Below, one piece after another: positions 18,863 to 25,977 of a stretch of 64,000 nucleotides of DNA (the stretch's first letter is position 1; each line of letters begins with the position of its first letter). Source of the stretch: an uncultured Serinicoccus sp. GTDB lineage: Bacteria > Actinomycetota > Actinomycetes > Actinomycetales > Dermatophilaceae. The DNA lies in contig NZ_CANKYH010000006.1 of NCBI RefSeq assembly GCF_947487915.1, positions 240,199-304,198 on the forward strand, in the 5' to 3' direction. A model generated the notes under the pieces. The model worked only from the letters and a program-made list of their open reading frames with translations, ran no database searches and was not told where the DNA came from. A program made the translations under genes and the position numbers.

Positions 18863-19585
18863 ATGACCCAGAAGCAGACGATCCTCGGGCGGGTGGGGCA
18901 GCTCGCCCGCGCCAACATCAACGCGCTGCTGGACCGCGCGGAGGACCCGGAGAAGATGCTGGACCAGCTCGTCCGGGACTACACCAACTCGATCGCCGAG
19001 GCCGAGGAGGCGGTCGCGCAGACCATCGCCAACGTGCGGATGGCCGAGGGTGACCTCCAGACCGACCGCGAGGCCGCCGCCGAGTGGGGGCGCAAGGCCG
19101 CCGCGGCCTCGGCCAAGGCCGAGGAGATGCGAGGGGCGGGCGACCCGGACGGGGCCTACAAGTTCGACAACCTCGCGCGGGTGGCGCTGGGCCGGCAGAT
19201 CCAGCACGAGGAGGACGTGCGCACCGCCGAGCCCACGATCGCCCAGCAGAACCAGACCGTCGAGCAGCTCAAGGCCGGCCTGGTCACCATGAAGACCAAG
19301 CTCGAGGACCTCAAGGCGCGGCGCAGCACCCTCGTCGCCCGCGCCCGCTCGGTCGAGGCGCAGGAGAAGGTGCAGGACGCGATGTCCTCCATCGACGTCA
19401 TGGACCCCAGCAGCGACCTGTCCCGCTGGGAGGACAGCATCCGCAAGCAGGAGGCCATGGTCGCCGGGCGCGCCGAGGCGCAGTCGGCGAGCCTGGAGGA
19501 CCAGTTCGCCGAGCTGGAGACGAGCAGCGGCGACGCCGAGATCGAGGCCCGCCTCGCCCAGCTGAAGAACCAGTCCCGGGGCTGA
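18863..19585 (+). CDS. pspA: PspA/IM30 family envelope-stress protein
   Basis: A 240-residue PspA/IM30 (ESCRT-III-like) protein that binds and stabilises stressed membranes. The N-terminal amphipathic segment and signature (ILGRVGQLARANINALLDRA, then EDPEKMLDQLVRDY) are present. Long coiled coils run from about 30 to 140 and from 150 to 190, and a short C-terminal helix closes it. I chose the ATG at 18863 (MTQKQTILGR), which matches the family N-terminus; an earlier in-frame ATG at 18851 abuts the aaagg site with no spacing. The TPM-domain gene immediately upstream suggests a membrane-stress pair. PspBC, PspF and ClgR-type partners are not in view. Confidence 0.93.
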   Translation: MTQKQTILGRVGQLARANINALLDRAEDPEKMLDQLVRDYTNSIAEAEEAVAQTIANVRMAEGDLQTDREAAAEWGRKAAAASAKAEEMRGAGDPDGAYKFDNLARVALGRQIQHEEDVRTAEPTIAQQNQTVEQLKAGLVTMKTKLEDLKARRSTLVARARSVEAQEKVQDAMSSIDVMDPSSDLSRWEDSIRKQEAMVAGRAEAQSASLEDQFAELETSSGDAEIEARLAQLKNQSRG

Positions 19586-19599
19586 GCGACCCACCCACC

Positions 19600-19767
19600 C
19601 GCCGGGGCCGTGAGGGCCTCGCACAGGTGGGCGGGCGGCGGCTCGTCCGTCTATCCGCCGGGGCCCTCAGGGCCTCGCGCGGGTGGGCGCGCGGCGGCTC
19701 GTCCGTCCATCCGCCGGGGCCCTCAGGGCCTCGCGCCGGTGGGCGGGCGGCGGCTCGTCCGGGCGGG
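19600..19767. repeat. Minisatellite, three 56-bp units
   Basis: Units start at 19600, 19656 and 19712 with an exact 56-bp period. Each contains a hairpin-forming ggccctcagggcc (ggccgtgagggcc in the first) and ggcggctcgtccg. It lies just after pspA in the roughly 700-bp stretch 19586-20285, where I see no credible gene. Confidence 0.8.
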
Positions 19768-19899
19768 AGCTGCGCGGGTGGGTGGCTCGTGCGAGGGGGT
19801 TCGGCTCGGCTGGAGCCTCCGCGCCGGGGCGCCGCAGCAGGCGCGATAGCCCGTGCCACACCAGTCACAGTCGTCGCACGAGCCTCACGATGCGAGGAC

Positions 19900-19941
19900 A
19901 TGTGCGTCTGCGCGGGATATATCGGGCGCAGACGGACACAT
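19900..19941. other. Long hairpin with AT-rich palindromic centre
   Basis: The arms atgtg-cgtctgcgc and gcgcagacg-ga-cacat pair with one 2-nt bulge around the perfect palindrome gatatatc (19916-19923), an AT island in very GC-rich DNA. It lies between two minisatellites. It may be a structured RNA, a protein-binding site or a terminator; none can be shown. Confidence 0.5.
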
Positions 19942-20020
19942 CCCCGCACGGTGGGACTCGCGGGTCCGGAGGTGCCCGTGTGACACTCGTCCGCCGGGCC
20001 GTCCCCGGATTCCCCGCCCC

Positions 20021-20198
20021 CGTCCGACCGGCCGCCTGCGTTCCCCCCGCCCACGTGCTCGCACTCGCCGGGTCGCCACACGTCCGACCGGCCGCCTGCG
20101 TTCCCCCGCCCACGTGCTCCCGCTCGCCGGGTGGCCCCACGTCCGACCGGCCGTCTGCGTTCCCCCGCTCACGTGCTCGCGCTCGCCGGGTGGCCCCA
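20021..20198. repeat. Minisatellite, three 59-60-bp units
   Basis: Units start at 20021, 20081 and 20140 (60, 59 and 59 bp), with a 12-bp partial fourth from 20199. Each contains cgtccgaccggcc, a run of C, and the palindrome cacgtg followed by ctcgccgggt. The units are too similar and contiguous to be CRISPR. Confidence 0.85.
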
Positions 20199-20285
20199 CG
20201 TCCGCCCGGCACCCGCCGGCCGCCTCGCCCCACCACCACCCACCCGGGCTCGGCAGGCAGGGTGCTCACCCGGGAGGCCCTCTGC

Positions 20286-20885
20286 TCAGCGGGCGTGGAA
20301 GCGCTGCTGCGTGGCCTCCAGGCCGAGCTGGGTGAGGTCGACGACCGCGTCGGCACCGTCCCCGACGAGCAGCTCGGTCTCGACACGGTCCTTGGTGGGA
20401 AAGTCGGACAGGACCCAGTCGGCCGGGTCCTGCCGGCCCGGGGGCCGCCCGATCCCCAGCCGCACCCGCAGGTAGTCCTTGCTCCCCAGCGACTGGCTGA
20501 TCGAGCGCAGCCCGTTGTGACCGCCCTCCCCGCCACCGCGCTTGAGCCGCACCTGGCCCGGCTCGATGTCCAGCTCGTCGTGCACCACGACCACCCGCTC
20601 GACCGGCACCTTGTAGAAGGACGCCAGGCCCGAGACCGGCCCGCCCGAGACGTTCATGTAGGTCATGGGCCGGGCCAGGACCGCCCGGGGGCCGGGGAGC
20701 CCGCCCGCGGCCGTGCCCAGGCGCACCTCGGCAGCCCACGCGCGGCCGGCCTTGTGCTGGCGCAGGCCCGTCCCCGCCTGCCGCGCCAGCTCCTCGACCA
20801 CCATGGCGCCCACGTTGTGCCGGTTGCCGGCATACCTCGTCCCGGGGTTGCCCAGGCCGACCACCAGCCACGGTGCCTCAGTCAT
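20286..20885 (-). CDS. pth: Peptidyl-tRNA hydrolase
   Basis: A 199-residue Pth that releases tRNA from prematurely dropped peptidyl-tRNA. The signature [17 protein letters not shown] lies near residues 10-26 with the catalytic histidine. [20 protein letters not shown] and [14 protein letters not shown] are the other conserved blocks. Length is canonical. The minus-strand Shine-Dalgarno gaggaa precedes the ATG at 20885. It is the last gene of the glmU-prs-rplY-pth run, the standard actinobacterial order, 97 bp after rplY. Confidence 0.97.
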   Translation of the reverse strand: MTEAPWLVVGLGNPGTRYAGNRHNVGAMVVEELARQAGTGLRQHKAGRAWAAEVRLGTAAGGLPGPRAVLARPMTYMNVSGGPVSGLASFYKVPVERVVVVHDELDIEPGQVRLKRGGGEGGHNGLRSISQSLGSKDYLRVRLGIGRPPGRQDPADWVLSDFPTKDRVETELLVGDGADAVVDLTQLGLEATQQRFHAR

Positions 20886-20982
20886 CGCTTCCTCGTTCCT
20901 GCTCCGACGCGGCGTGGCCGCGCCCGGACGACACCGGGCACGGCCACGAACACGCGGGGTGCGGGCTGCTGCCCGCGACGGA

Positions 20983-21660
20983 TCACTCGTCCTTGGCCTC
21001 GGCGTCCTCGCCGGAGTCGCCCTCGGCGGAGCCGCCCTCGGCAGCCTCGTCGTCGGACTCCTCCTGCTCGATGCCGGCCTCGGCCTCGGCCTCGGCGAGC
21101 TCGGCCTCCGCGGCCTCCTCGGAGAGCTGCTGGGAGACATTGACGACCAGCGCCTCCGGGTCGGTGACCAGGGTGACGCCCGCCGGCAGCACGACCTCGC
21201 CGGCCAGCACCTGGGTGCCGGCCTCCAGGCCCTCGACGGAGACCGTGAGCCACTCGGGGATGCTGGTGATGGGGGCCTCGACCTCCAGCACGGAGTGGTC
21301 GGTGGTGACCAGGGTCTCCGGCGCGGCCTCGCCCTCCAGGTGGACGCCGACCTCGACGGTCACCTTCTCGCCCTTGCGCACCACGACCAGGTCGACGTGC
21401 TCGATGAAGCGCTTGATCGGGTCGCGCTGCACGTCCTTGGCCAGCGCCATGTGCGTCTCGCCCTCCACGTCCAGCGTGAGGACGGCGTTGGAGTGGCGCA
21501 GCGCGAGCATGGCCTCGTGCCCGGGCAACGACAGGTGCAGCGGCGGGGTGCCGTGGCCGTAGAGCACGGCGGGCACCTTGTCGGCGCGACGGATGCGGCG
21601 GGCAGCGCCCTTGCCGAACTCGGTGCGCTTCTCGGCGGGAAGCTTCAGCTGGTCAGCCAT
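20983..21660 (-). CDS. rplY: 50S ribosomal protein L25/general stress protein Ctc
   Basis: A 225-residue L25 of the long Ctc type, which binds 5S rRNA in the large subunit. The N-terminal beta-barrel domain (about residues 3-95, with [20 protein letters not shown] and AVLYGHG) is followed by the TL5/Ctc C-terminal domain to about 180. An acidic Glu/Ala/Ser tail ends it. The ATG at 21660 is downstream of a terminator-like inverted repeat after prs. The tail is typical of Actinobacteria. No GTATGCC site occurs inside the gene. Confidence 0.96.
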   Translation of the reverse strand: MADQLKLPAEKRTEFGKGAARRIRRADKVPAVLYGHGTPPLHLSLPGHEAMLALRHSNAVLTLDVEGETHMALAKDVQRDPIKRFIEHVDLVVVRKGEKVTVEVGVHLEGEAAPETLVTTDHSVLEVEAPITSIPEWLTVSVEGLEAGTQVLAGEVVLPAGVTLVTDPEALVVNVSQQLSEEAAEAELAEAEAEAGIEQEESDDEAAEGGSAEGDSGEDAEAKDE

Positions 21661-21844
21661 GGGTGGGACCTCGTTCAGGGGTATGCGGTGGGATGGGGTC
21701 AGGCCTCGACGCGGGACACGGCGCGGGGCAGCGACCACCGTGAGCTCTTCGTCGATGACGGACACCGTGCAGCATCCCTCGCCGAGGCAACGCCCTCCAG
21801 TCTATCGCCCGCCCGGGCCGGTCACGAAATCCCCCGCCCCCGGG

Positions 21845-21896
21845 GTTCTGGACATCGCCTTCTGGGGGACGGGCACCAGGAAGCGACGTCCAGAAC
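21845..21896 (-). terminator. Inverted repeat downstream of prs
   Basis: The 13-bp arms gttctggacatcg and cgacgtccagaac (one mismatch) begin 7 nt beyond the prs stop, and the loop contains a second cttctgg/ccaggaag pairing. It probably terminates prs and separates it from rplY. The rest of the 242-bp gap shows no gene. Confidence 0.6.
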
Positions 21897-21902
21897 GGCC
21901 GG

Positions 21903-22883
21903 TCAGGCGCGGCCCTCGAACATCGAGGTCACCGAGCCGTCCTCGAAGACCTCGCGGATGGCCCGGCTCAGCAGTGGCGCGATGGACAGCTGGGTGAGCT
22001 TGTCCATGGCCAGGGCCTCCTCGGACAGCGGCAGCGTGTTGGTGACGACGACCTCGGTGGCGACCGAGTTGGTCAGCCGCTCGATGGCCGGGTCGGAGAA
22101 GATGGCGTGGGTCGCGGCGATGACGACCTCCTTGGCGCCGTCCTTCATGAGCGCCTCGGCGGCCTGGCAGATGGTGCCCCCGGAGTCGATCATGTCGTCG
22201 ACGAGGATGCACGTGCGCCCCTGCACCTCACCGACGACGCGGTTGGCCACCGACTGGTTGGGCCGCTCCACGTCGCGGGTCTTGTGGATGAACGCCAGCG
22301 GGACCCCGCCGAGCTTGTTGCTCCACCACTCGGCGACCTTGATCCGGCCGGCGTCCGGCGAGACCACGGCGAGCTTGCGGTCGCCGTACTTCTCCCGGAC
22401 GTGCTTGGACAGGATCGGCGTCGCCATGAGGTGGTCCACCGGGCCGTCGAAGAAACCCTGGATCTGGGCCGTGTGCAGGTCCACGGTCAGGAGCCGGTCG
22501 GCGCCGGCGGTCTTGAACATGTCGGCGATCAGCCGGGCGGAGATGGGCTCGCGGCCCCGGTGCTTCTTGTCCTGGCGGGCGTAGCCGTAGAAGGGCAGCA
22601 CGACGGTGATCCGCTTGGCCGAGCCGCGCTTGAGCGCGTCGACCATGATGAGGTGCTCCATGATCCACTCGTTGACCGGCGCCGTGTGGCTCTGGATGAC
22701 GAAGGCGTCGCAGCCGCGCACCGACTCGTCGAAGCGGACGTAGATCTCGCTGTTGGCGAAGGTGTAGGACTGCATCGGGACCAGGTGCGTCTCGAGCTCG
22801 TCGGCCACCTCCTCCGAGAGGTCCGGGTGCGCCCGCCCGGAGAAGACCATGAGGTTCTTCTCGGTCGTCTTGTGGATGCCCAT
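21903..22883 (-). CDS. prs: Ribose-phosphate pyrophosphokinase
   Basis: A 326-residue PRPP synthase that makes phosphoribosyl pyrophosphate from ribose 5-phosphate and ATP for purine, pyrimidine, His, Trp and NAD synthesis, and in Actinobacteria for decaprenyl-phosphoryl arabinose precursors. The ATP loop (RQDKKHRGREP), the divalent-metal site TVDLHTAQIQGFFD near residue 130, and the PRPP-binding site CILVDDMIDSGGTI near 222-235 are intact. The stop of glmU and the ATG of prs share one base (TGATG), so they are co-translated. Codon usage is optimal, with no rare codons. Confidence 0.98.
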   Translation of the reverse strand: MGIHKTTEKNLMVFSGRAHPDLSEEVADELETHLVPMQSYTFANSEIYVRFDESVRGCDAFVIQSHTAPVNEWIMEHLIMVDALKRGSAKRITVVLPFYGYARQDKKHRGREPISARLIADMFKTAGADRLLTVDLHTAQIQGFFDGPVDHLMATPILSKHVREKYGDRKLAVVSPDAGRIKVAEWWSNKLGGVPLAFIHKTRDVERPNQSVANRVVGEVQGRTCILVDDMIDSGGTICQAAEALMKDGAKEVVIAATHAIFSDPAIERLTNSVATEVVVTNTLPLSEEALAMDKLTQLSIAPLLSRAIREVFEDGSVTSMFEGRA

Positions 22884-24400
22884 CAGCTCTCCTGCGCGCT
22901 CTGCTCGGGGTGGGTGTCGTCGCGGTCCTGCGGGGGTATGCCGTCCGCCCCCGCAGCCTCGGCGGCGGCGGCGGTCGCGGTGCCGGCCCGGCGACGGGCG
23001 ACCCAGCCGTCGACGTTGCGCTGTCGCGAGCGGGCGACCGCGATCTGCCCGGGGTCGACCCGGCCCTCGATCGTGGAGCCGGCCGCGACGTAGGCCCCGT
23101 CGCCGATCACGACCGGCGCCACCAGCACCGAGTCGGACCCGACGAAGCTGTGCCGGCCGACGGTGGTGTGGTGCTTGGCCACCCCGTCGTAGTTGGCGAA
23201 GATCGTGCCGGCCCCGATGTTGGCGCCCTCGCCGATCGTGGCGTCCCCGCAGTAGGTCAGGTGCGGGACCTTGGCGCCGGGGCCGATGTCGGCGTTCTTG
23301 GTCTCGACGAAGCCGCCGATCTTGCCGCCCTCGCCCAGCACCGTGCCGGGACGGAGGTAGGAGAACGGACCGACCGTGGCGCGCGGGCCGACGAGCGCGT
23401 GCTCGGCCTGGGTGCGGACGACGCTGGCCCCGTCCCCCACCTCGCAGTCGGTCAGCGTCGTGTCCGGACCGACGGTAGCCTCGGCGCCCACCGTGGTGGC
23501 CCCCAGCAGCTGGCTGCCCGGGCGGATGACGGTGTCCTGCCCGATGGTGACGTCGGCGTCGATCCAGGTCGTGTCCGGGTCCACGACGATCACCCCGTCG
23601 CGCATGTGCCGGGTGACCACGCGCCGGTTGAGCTCCTTGCCGAGCGCCGCGAGCTGCACCTTGTCGTTGACGCCCTCGGTCTGCATGAGGTCCGCCAACG
23701 GGTGCGCGACGACGGTGCGGCCCTCCTCACGGGCGATGCGGATGACGTCGGTGAGGTACTTCTCCCCCTGCTCGTTGGCCTGGCCGACCTGGGCCAGGGC
23801 GCGGCGCAGGACCTCGACGTCGAAGGCGTAGATGCCGGAGTTGAACTCCCGGATGTCCACGACGTGCGCGTAGTCGGGGTCACCCTCCTCGCGCCGCCTC
23901 CGGGCGTCCTTGAACTCCATGATCTCGGCGAGCTCGCCGTCGGCGTCGCGGACCACGCGGCCGTAGGTGCCGGCGTCGTCGACGACCGCCGAGAGCAGGG
24001 TGACCGCCGAGCCGCGCTCCTCGTGCACCCGGGTCAGCTCGAGCAGCGTCTCGCCGGACAGCAGCGGCACGTCGCCCATGGTCACCAGGACGGTGCCGGT
24101 GAGGTCGGCGGGCAGGGCGTCCAGGCCGCACTCGCAGGCCCGCCCCGTGCCGGGCACCTCGTCCTGGTCGGCGACCACCGCGTCGCCGTCCAGCTCGGCG
24201 ACGTGCGAGGCGACCCGCTCCCGCTCGTGCCGCACGACCACGGCGAGGTGCTGCGGCCGGGCCCGGCGGGCGGCATACATCGCGTGACCGACGAGCGAGC
24301 GACCCCCGATCCGGTGCAGCACCTTGGGGATCGAGCTCTTCATGCGGGTGCCCTGGCCGGCGGCGAGGATGATGACGGCAGCGGGGTGGTGGGTCGTCAC
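22883..24400 (-). CDS. glmU: Bifunctional GlmU (UDP-GlcNAc synthesis)
   Basis: A 505-residue bifunctional enzyme: glucosamine-1-phosphate acetyltransferase and GlcNAc-1-P uridylyltransferase, the last steps to UDP-GlcNAc for peptidoglycan. The uridylyltransferase N-terminus shows LAAGQGTRMKSSIPKVLH. The C-terminal left-handed beta-helix (about residues 255-460) shows hexapeptide repeats and the acetyl-CoA site region (NIGAGTIFANYDG, HHTTVGRHSFVGSDS). The last 35 residues are a disordered tail containing a rare ATA codon within a GTATGCC site. A GTG start at 24400 has no Shine-Dalgarno but has TACAGT 7 nt upstream. Confidence 0.97.
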   Translation of the reverse strand: MTTHHPAAVIILAAGQGTRMKSSIPKVLHRIGGRSLVGHAMYAARRARPQHLAVVVRHERERVASHVAELDGDAVVADQDEVPGTGRACECGLDALPADLTGTVLVTMGDVPLLSGETLLELTRVHEERGSAVTLLSAVVDDAGTYGRVVRDADGELAEIMEFKDARRRREEGDPDYAHVVDIREFNSGIYAFDVEVLRRALAQVGQANEQGEKYLTDVIRIAREEGRTVVAHPLADLMQTEGVNDKVQLAALGKELNRRVVTRHMRDGVIVVDPDTTWIDADVTIGQDTVIRPGSQLLGATTVGAEATVGPDTTLTDCEVGDGASVVRTQAEHALVGPRATVGPFSYLRPGTVLGEGGKIGGFVETKNADIGPGAKVPHLTYCGDATIGEGANIGAGTIFANYDGVAKHHTTVGRHSFVGSDSVLVAPVVIGDGAYVAAGSTIEGRVDPGQIAVARSRQRNVDGWVARRRAGTATAAAAEAAGADGIPPQDRDDTHPEQSAQES

Positions 24401-24407
24401 GGCACCG

Positions 24408-24413
24408 ACTGTA
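24408..24413 (-). promoter_or_regulatory. Leaderless-type -10 for glmU
   Basis: On the minus strand TACAGT ends 7 nt before the GTG start of glmU. This suggests the glmU-prs transcript begins at the start codon. Confidence 0.55.
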
Positions 24414-24459
24414 CCTCTGCGCCCGCGGCCCCGGACGCGGCGCTTGGCATGATGGGGGC

Positions 24460-25101
24460 GTGACCCCCAGCGCGAAGACCTCCCGACATCGCATGACCGG
24501 GCCCCAGCGGCGCCAGCAGCTCATCGAGGTGGGGCGCGCCCTGTTCGCCGAGCGGGGCTTCGAGGGCACCAGCGTGGAGCAGATCTCCGAGGCCGCGGAC
24601 GTGTCCAAGCCGGTGATCTACGAGCACTTCGGCGGCAAGGAGGGGCTGTACGCCGTCGTCGTCGACCGCGAGATCCAGGCCCTGCTCGGGCAGATCACCG
24701 ACGCGCTCACCGAGCACGAGGGCAACGCCCGGGCGCTGCTGGAGGCGGCAGCGATGGCGCTGCTCGACTACATCGAGACCTCCACCGACGGCTTCCGGAT
24801 CCTCGTGCGGGACAGCCCGCCCGGCCAGTCGACCGGGTCCTTCGCCTCGCTCATCAGCGACATCGCGACCCAGGTCGAGCACATCCTCGCGGCCGAGTTC
24901 AAGCGGCGCCGGCTGGACCCCAAGACCGCGCCGCTCTACGCGCAGATGCTCGTCGGGATGGTCGCGATCCCCGGCGGCTGGTGGCTGGACTCGCGCCGGA
25001 TGAAGAAGGAGGACGTCGCCGCGCACCTGGTCAACCTGGCGTGGAACGGCCTGGCCGGTATGGAGGCCCGCCCGACCCTGCGCAGCCGGGTCAAGAACTG
25101 A
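24460..25101 (+). CDS. TetR family transcriptional regulator
   Basis: A 213-residue TetR-type repressor. The N-terminal helix-turn-helix is clear: RRQQLIEVGRALFAERGFEG, then SVEQISEAADVSKPVIYEHF with the recognition helix, then GGKEGLYAVVV. The C-terminal half is the all-helical ligand/dimer domain. The ligand is unknown. It is divergent from glmU, the position of a TetR gene (Rv1019) in M. tuberculosis. The GTG at 24460 is used; an internal ATG (MTGPQRRQQL) is an alternative start 33 nt later. CATGAT lies 6 nt upstream as a weak leaderless -10. Confidence 0.92.
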   Translation: MTPSAKTSRHRMTGPQRRQQLIEVGRALFAERGFEGTSVEQISEAADVSKPVIYEHFGGKEGLYAVVVDREIQALLGQITDALTEHEGNARALLEAAAMALLDYIETSTDGFRILVRDSPPGQSTGSFASLISDIATQVEHILAAEFKRRRLDPKTAPLYAQMLVGMVAIPGGWWLDSRRMKKEDVAAHLVNLAWNGLAGMEARPTLRSRVKN

Positions 25102-25134
25102 GCCCCCCCCCGACGCTCCGAGCAGCCGGGTCAG

Positions 25135-25198
25135 GTGCTGGTCCCGGCGCCCCGGGCAGCCGGGCCGTGCTGGTCCCGGCGCCCCGGGCAGCCGGGCA
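25135..25198 (+). repeat. Two 32-bp direct repeats upstream of tRNA-Gln
   Basis: Units at 25135-25166 and 25167-25198 begin gtgctggtcccggcgcccc and are identical except the last base; a degenerate partial copy precedes them. The 32-bp period equals that of the unrelated array on the other side of the tRNA. Confidence 0.75.
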
Positions 25199-25235
25199 GG
25201 GGCCGGGGCGCGAACCGTTAGGCTGGCCGGTGCTT

Positions 25236-25314
25236 TCCCCGGTTGCTCTGCTGGTAGGGGCCGCCTGACTTTGAATCAGGATTAGCGACGTAGGTTCGAT
25301 TCCTACCCGGGGAG
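25236..25314 (+). tRNA. tRNA-Gln (TTG)
   Basis: The acceptor tccccgg/ccgggga, anticodon stem cctga/tcagg with loop ctttgaa (anticodon TTG, reads CAA), and T-arm gtagg-ttcgatt-cctac are all intact. The discriminator is G, and no CCA is encoded. The variable loop, attagcgac, is nine nucleotides, longer than the usual four or five. It reads a codon that is rare in this DNA. Confidence 0.9.
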
Positions 25315-25410
25315 CCCTCCTTCCCACCGAGCGCCGCGGATGGTTGCCCTCCCTCCCACCGAGCGCCGCGGATGGTTGCCCTCCCTCCCACCGAGCGCCG
25401 CAGATGGTTG
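25315..25410 (+). repeat. Three 32-bp direct repeats abutting tRNA-Gln
   Basis: Units 25315-25346, 25347-25378 and 25379-25410 begin ccctccYtcccaccgagcg and end atggttg. Each can fold as ccaccg-agcgccg-cggatgg with one bulge. They start immediately after the tRNA, so they may act as processing or termination structures. Confidence 0.85.
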
Positions 25411-25443
25411 TCCTGCGCCGGGCCGGCGGCCCGGGCAGTCGCC

Positions 25444-25449
25444 TACTGT
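25444..25449 (+). promoter_or_regulatory. Leaderless-type -10 for the MarR gene
   Basis: TACTGT ends 7 nt before the ATG at 25457. There is no Shine-Dalgarno, so the transcript probably starts at the codon. Confidence 0.5.
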
Positions 25450-25456
25450 GGTCCCC

Positions 25457-25960
25457 ATGAGCCAGGCGCCGGACGACGAGGTCGACCGCATCGTCGCCGC
25501 CTGGGGCCGGGAGCGTCCCGACCTGGACGTCAGCCCGCTCGAGGTGCTCTCCCGGGTCTCCCGGCTCGCGCGCCACCTCGACCTGGCGCGCCGGGCGGTC
25601 TTCGAGGCGCACGGTCTGGAGTCCTGGGAGTTCGACGTCCTGTCGGCCCTGCGCCGTGCCGGTGACCCCTACGAGCTGACGCCGACGCAGCTGGTCCGGC
25701 AGACCCTGGTCACGAGCGGCACCATGACCAACCGGATCAGCCGGCTGGTCGAGCGCTCGCTGGTCGAGCGGGCCGCCTCCGAGGCCGACCACCGGTCCAC
25801 GCTGGTGCGGCTGACGGCGACCGGTCGCGACGTCGTGGACGCCGCGCTGGCCGACCTGGTCGCCGACGAGCGCCAGCTGCTCCACGGCCTGCCACCGCAG
25901 CGCCAGACCGAGCTGGCCCAGCTCCTCAAGGGTCTGCTCACCGGTTTCGACGGGAGCTGA
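25457..25960 (+). CDS. MarR family transcriptional regulator
   Basis: A 167-residue winged-helix regulator of the MarR family. The N-terminal dimerisation helix (DEVDRIVAAWGRERPDLD) is followed by the wHTH: WEFDVLSALRRAG, LTPTQLVRQTLVTSGTMTNRISRL with the recognition helix, and the wing EADHRSTLVRLTATGRDVVD. C-terminal helices complete the dimer. The ligand and targets are unknown; a MarR regulator often controls a neighbouring transporter or itself, but none is adjacent. It is convergent with the ABC-F gene after only 17 bp. The start is fixed by the TACTGT element 7 nt upstream. Confidence 0.92.
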   Translation: MSQAPDDEVDRIVAAWGRERPDLDVSPLEVLSRVSRLARHLDLARRAVFEAHGLESWEFDVLSALRRAGDPYELTPTQLVRQTLVTSGTMTNRISRLVERSLVERAASEADHRSTLVRLTATGRDVVDAALADLVADERQLLHGLPPQRQTELAQLLKGLLTGFDGS

Positions 25961-25977
25961 CCACCCGGCGCGCCCGC

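Noticed and set aside
12638..19585. A 2315-codon open frame on the plus strand
   Set aside because: It runs antisense through mfd and only its end is the real pspA; the upstream part is a high-GC shadow with biased residues.
20021..20198. Possible CRISPR array
   Set aside because: Units are contiguous 59-60-bp copies with no unique spacers and no cas genes are nearby.
25315..25410. Possible att site or CRISPR next to tRNA-Gln
   Set aside because: The 32-bp units have no spacers, do not duplicate the tRNA 3' end, and no integrase lies in the window.
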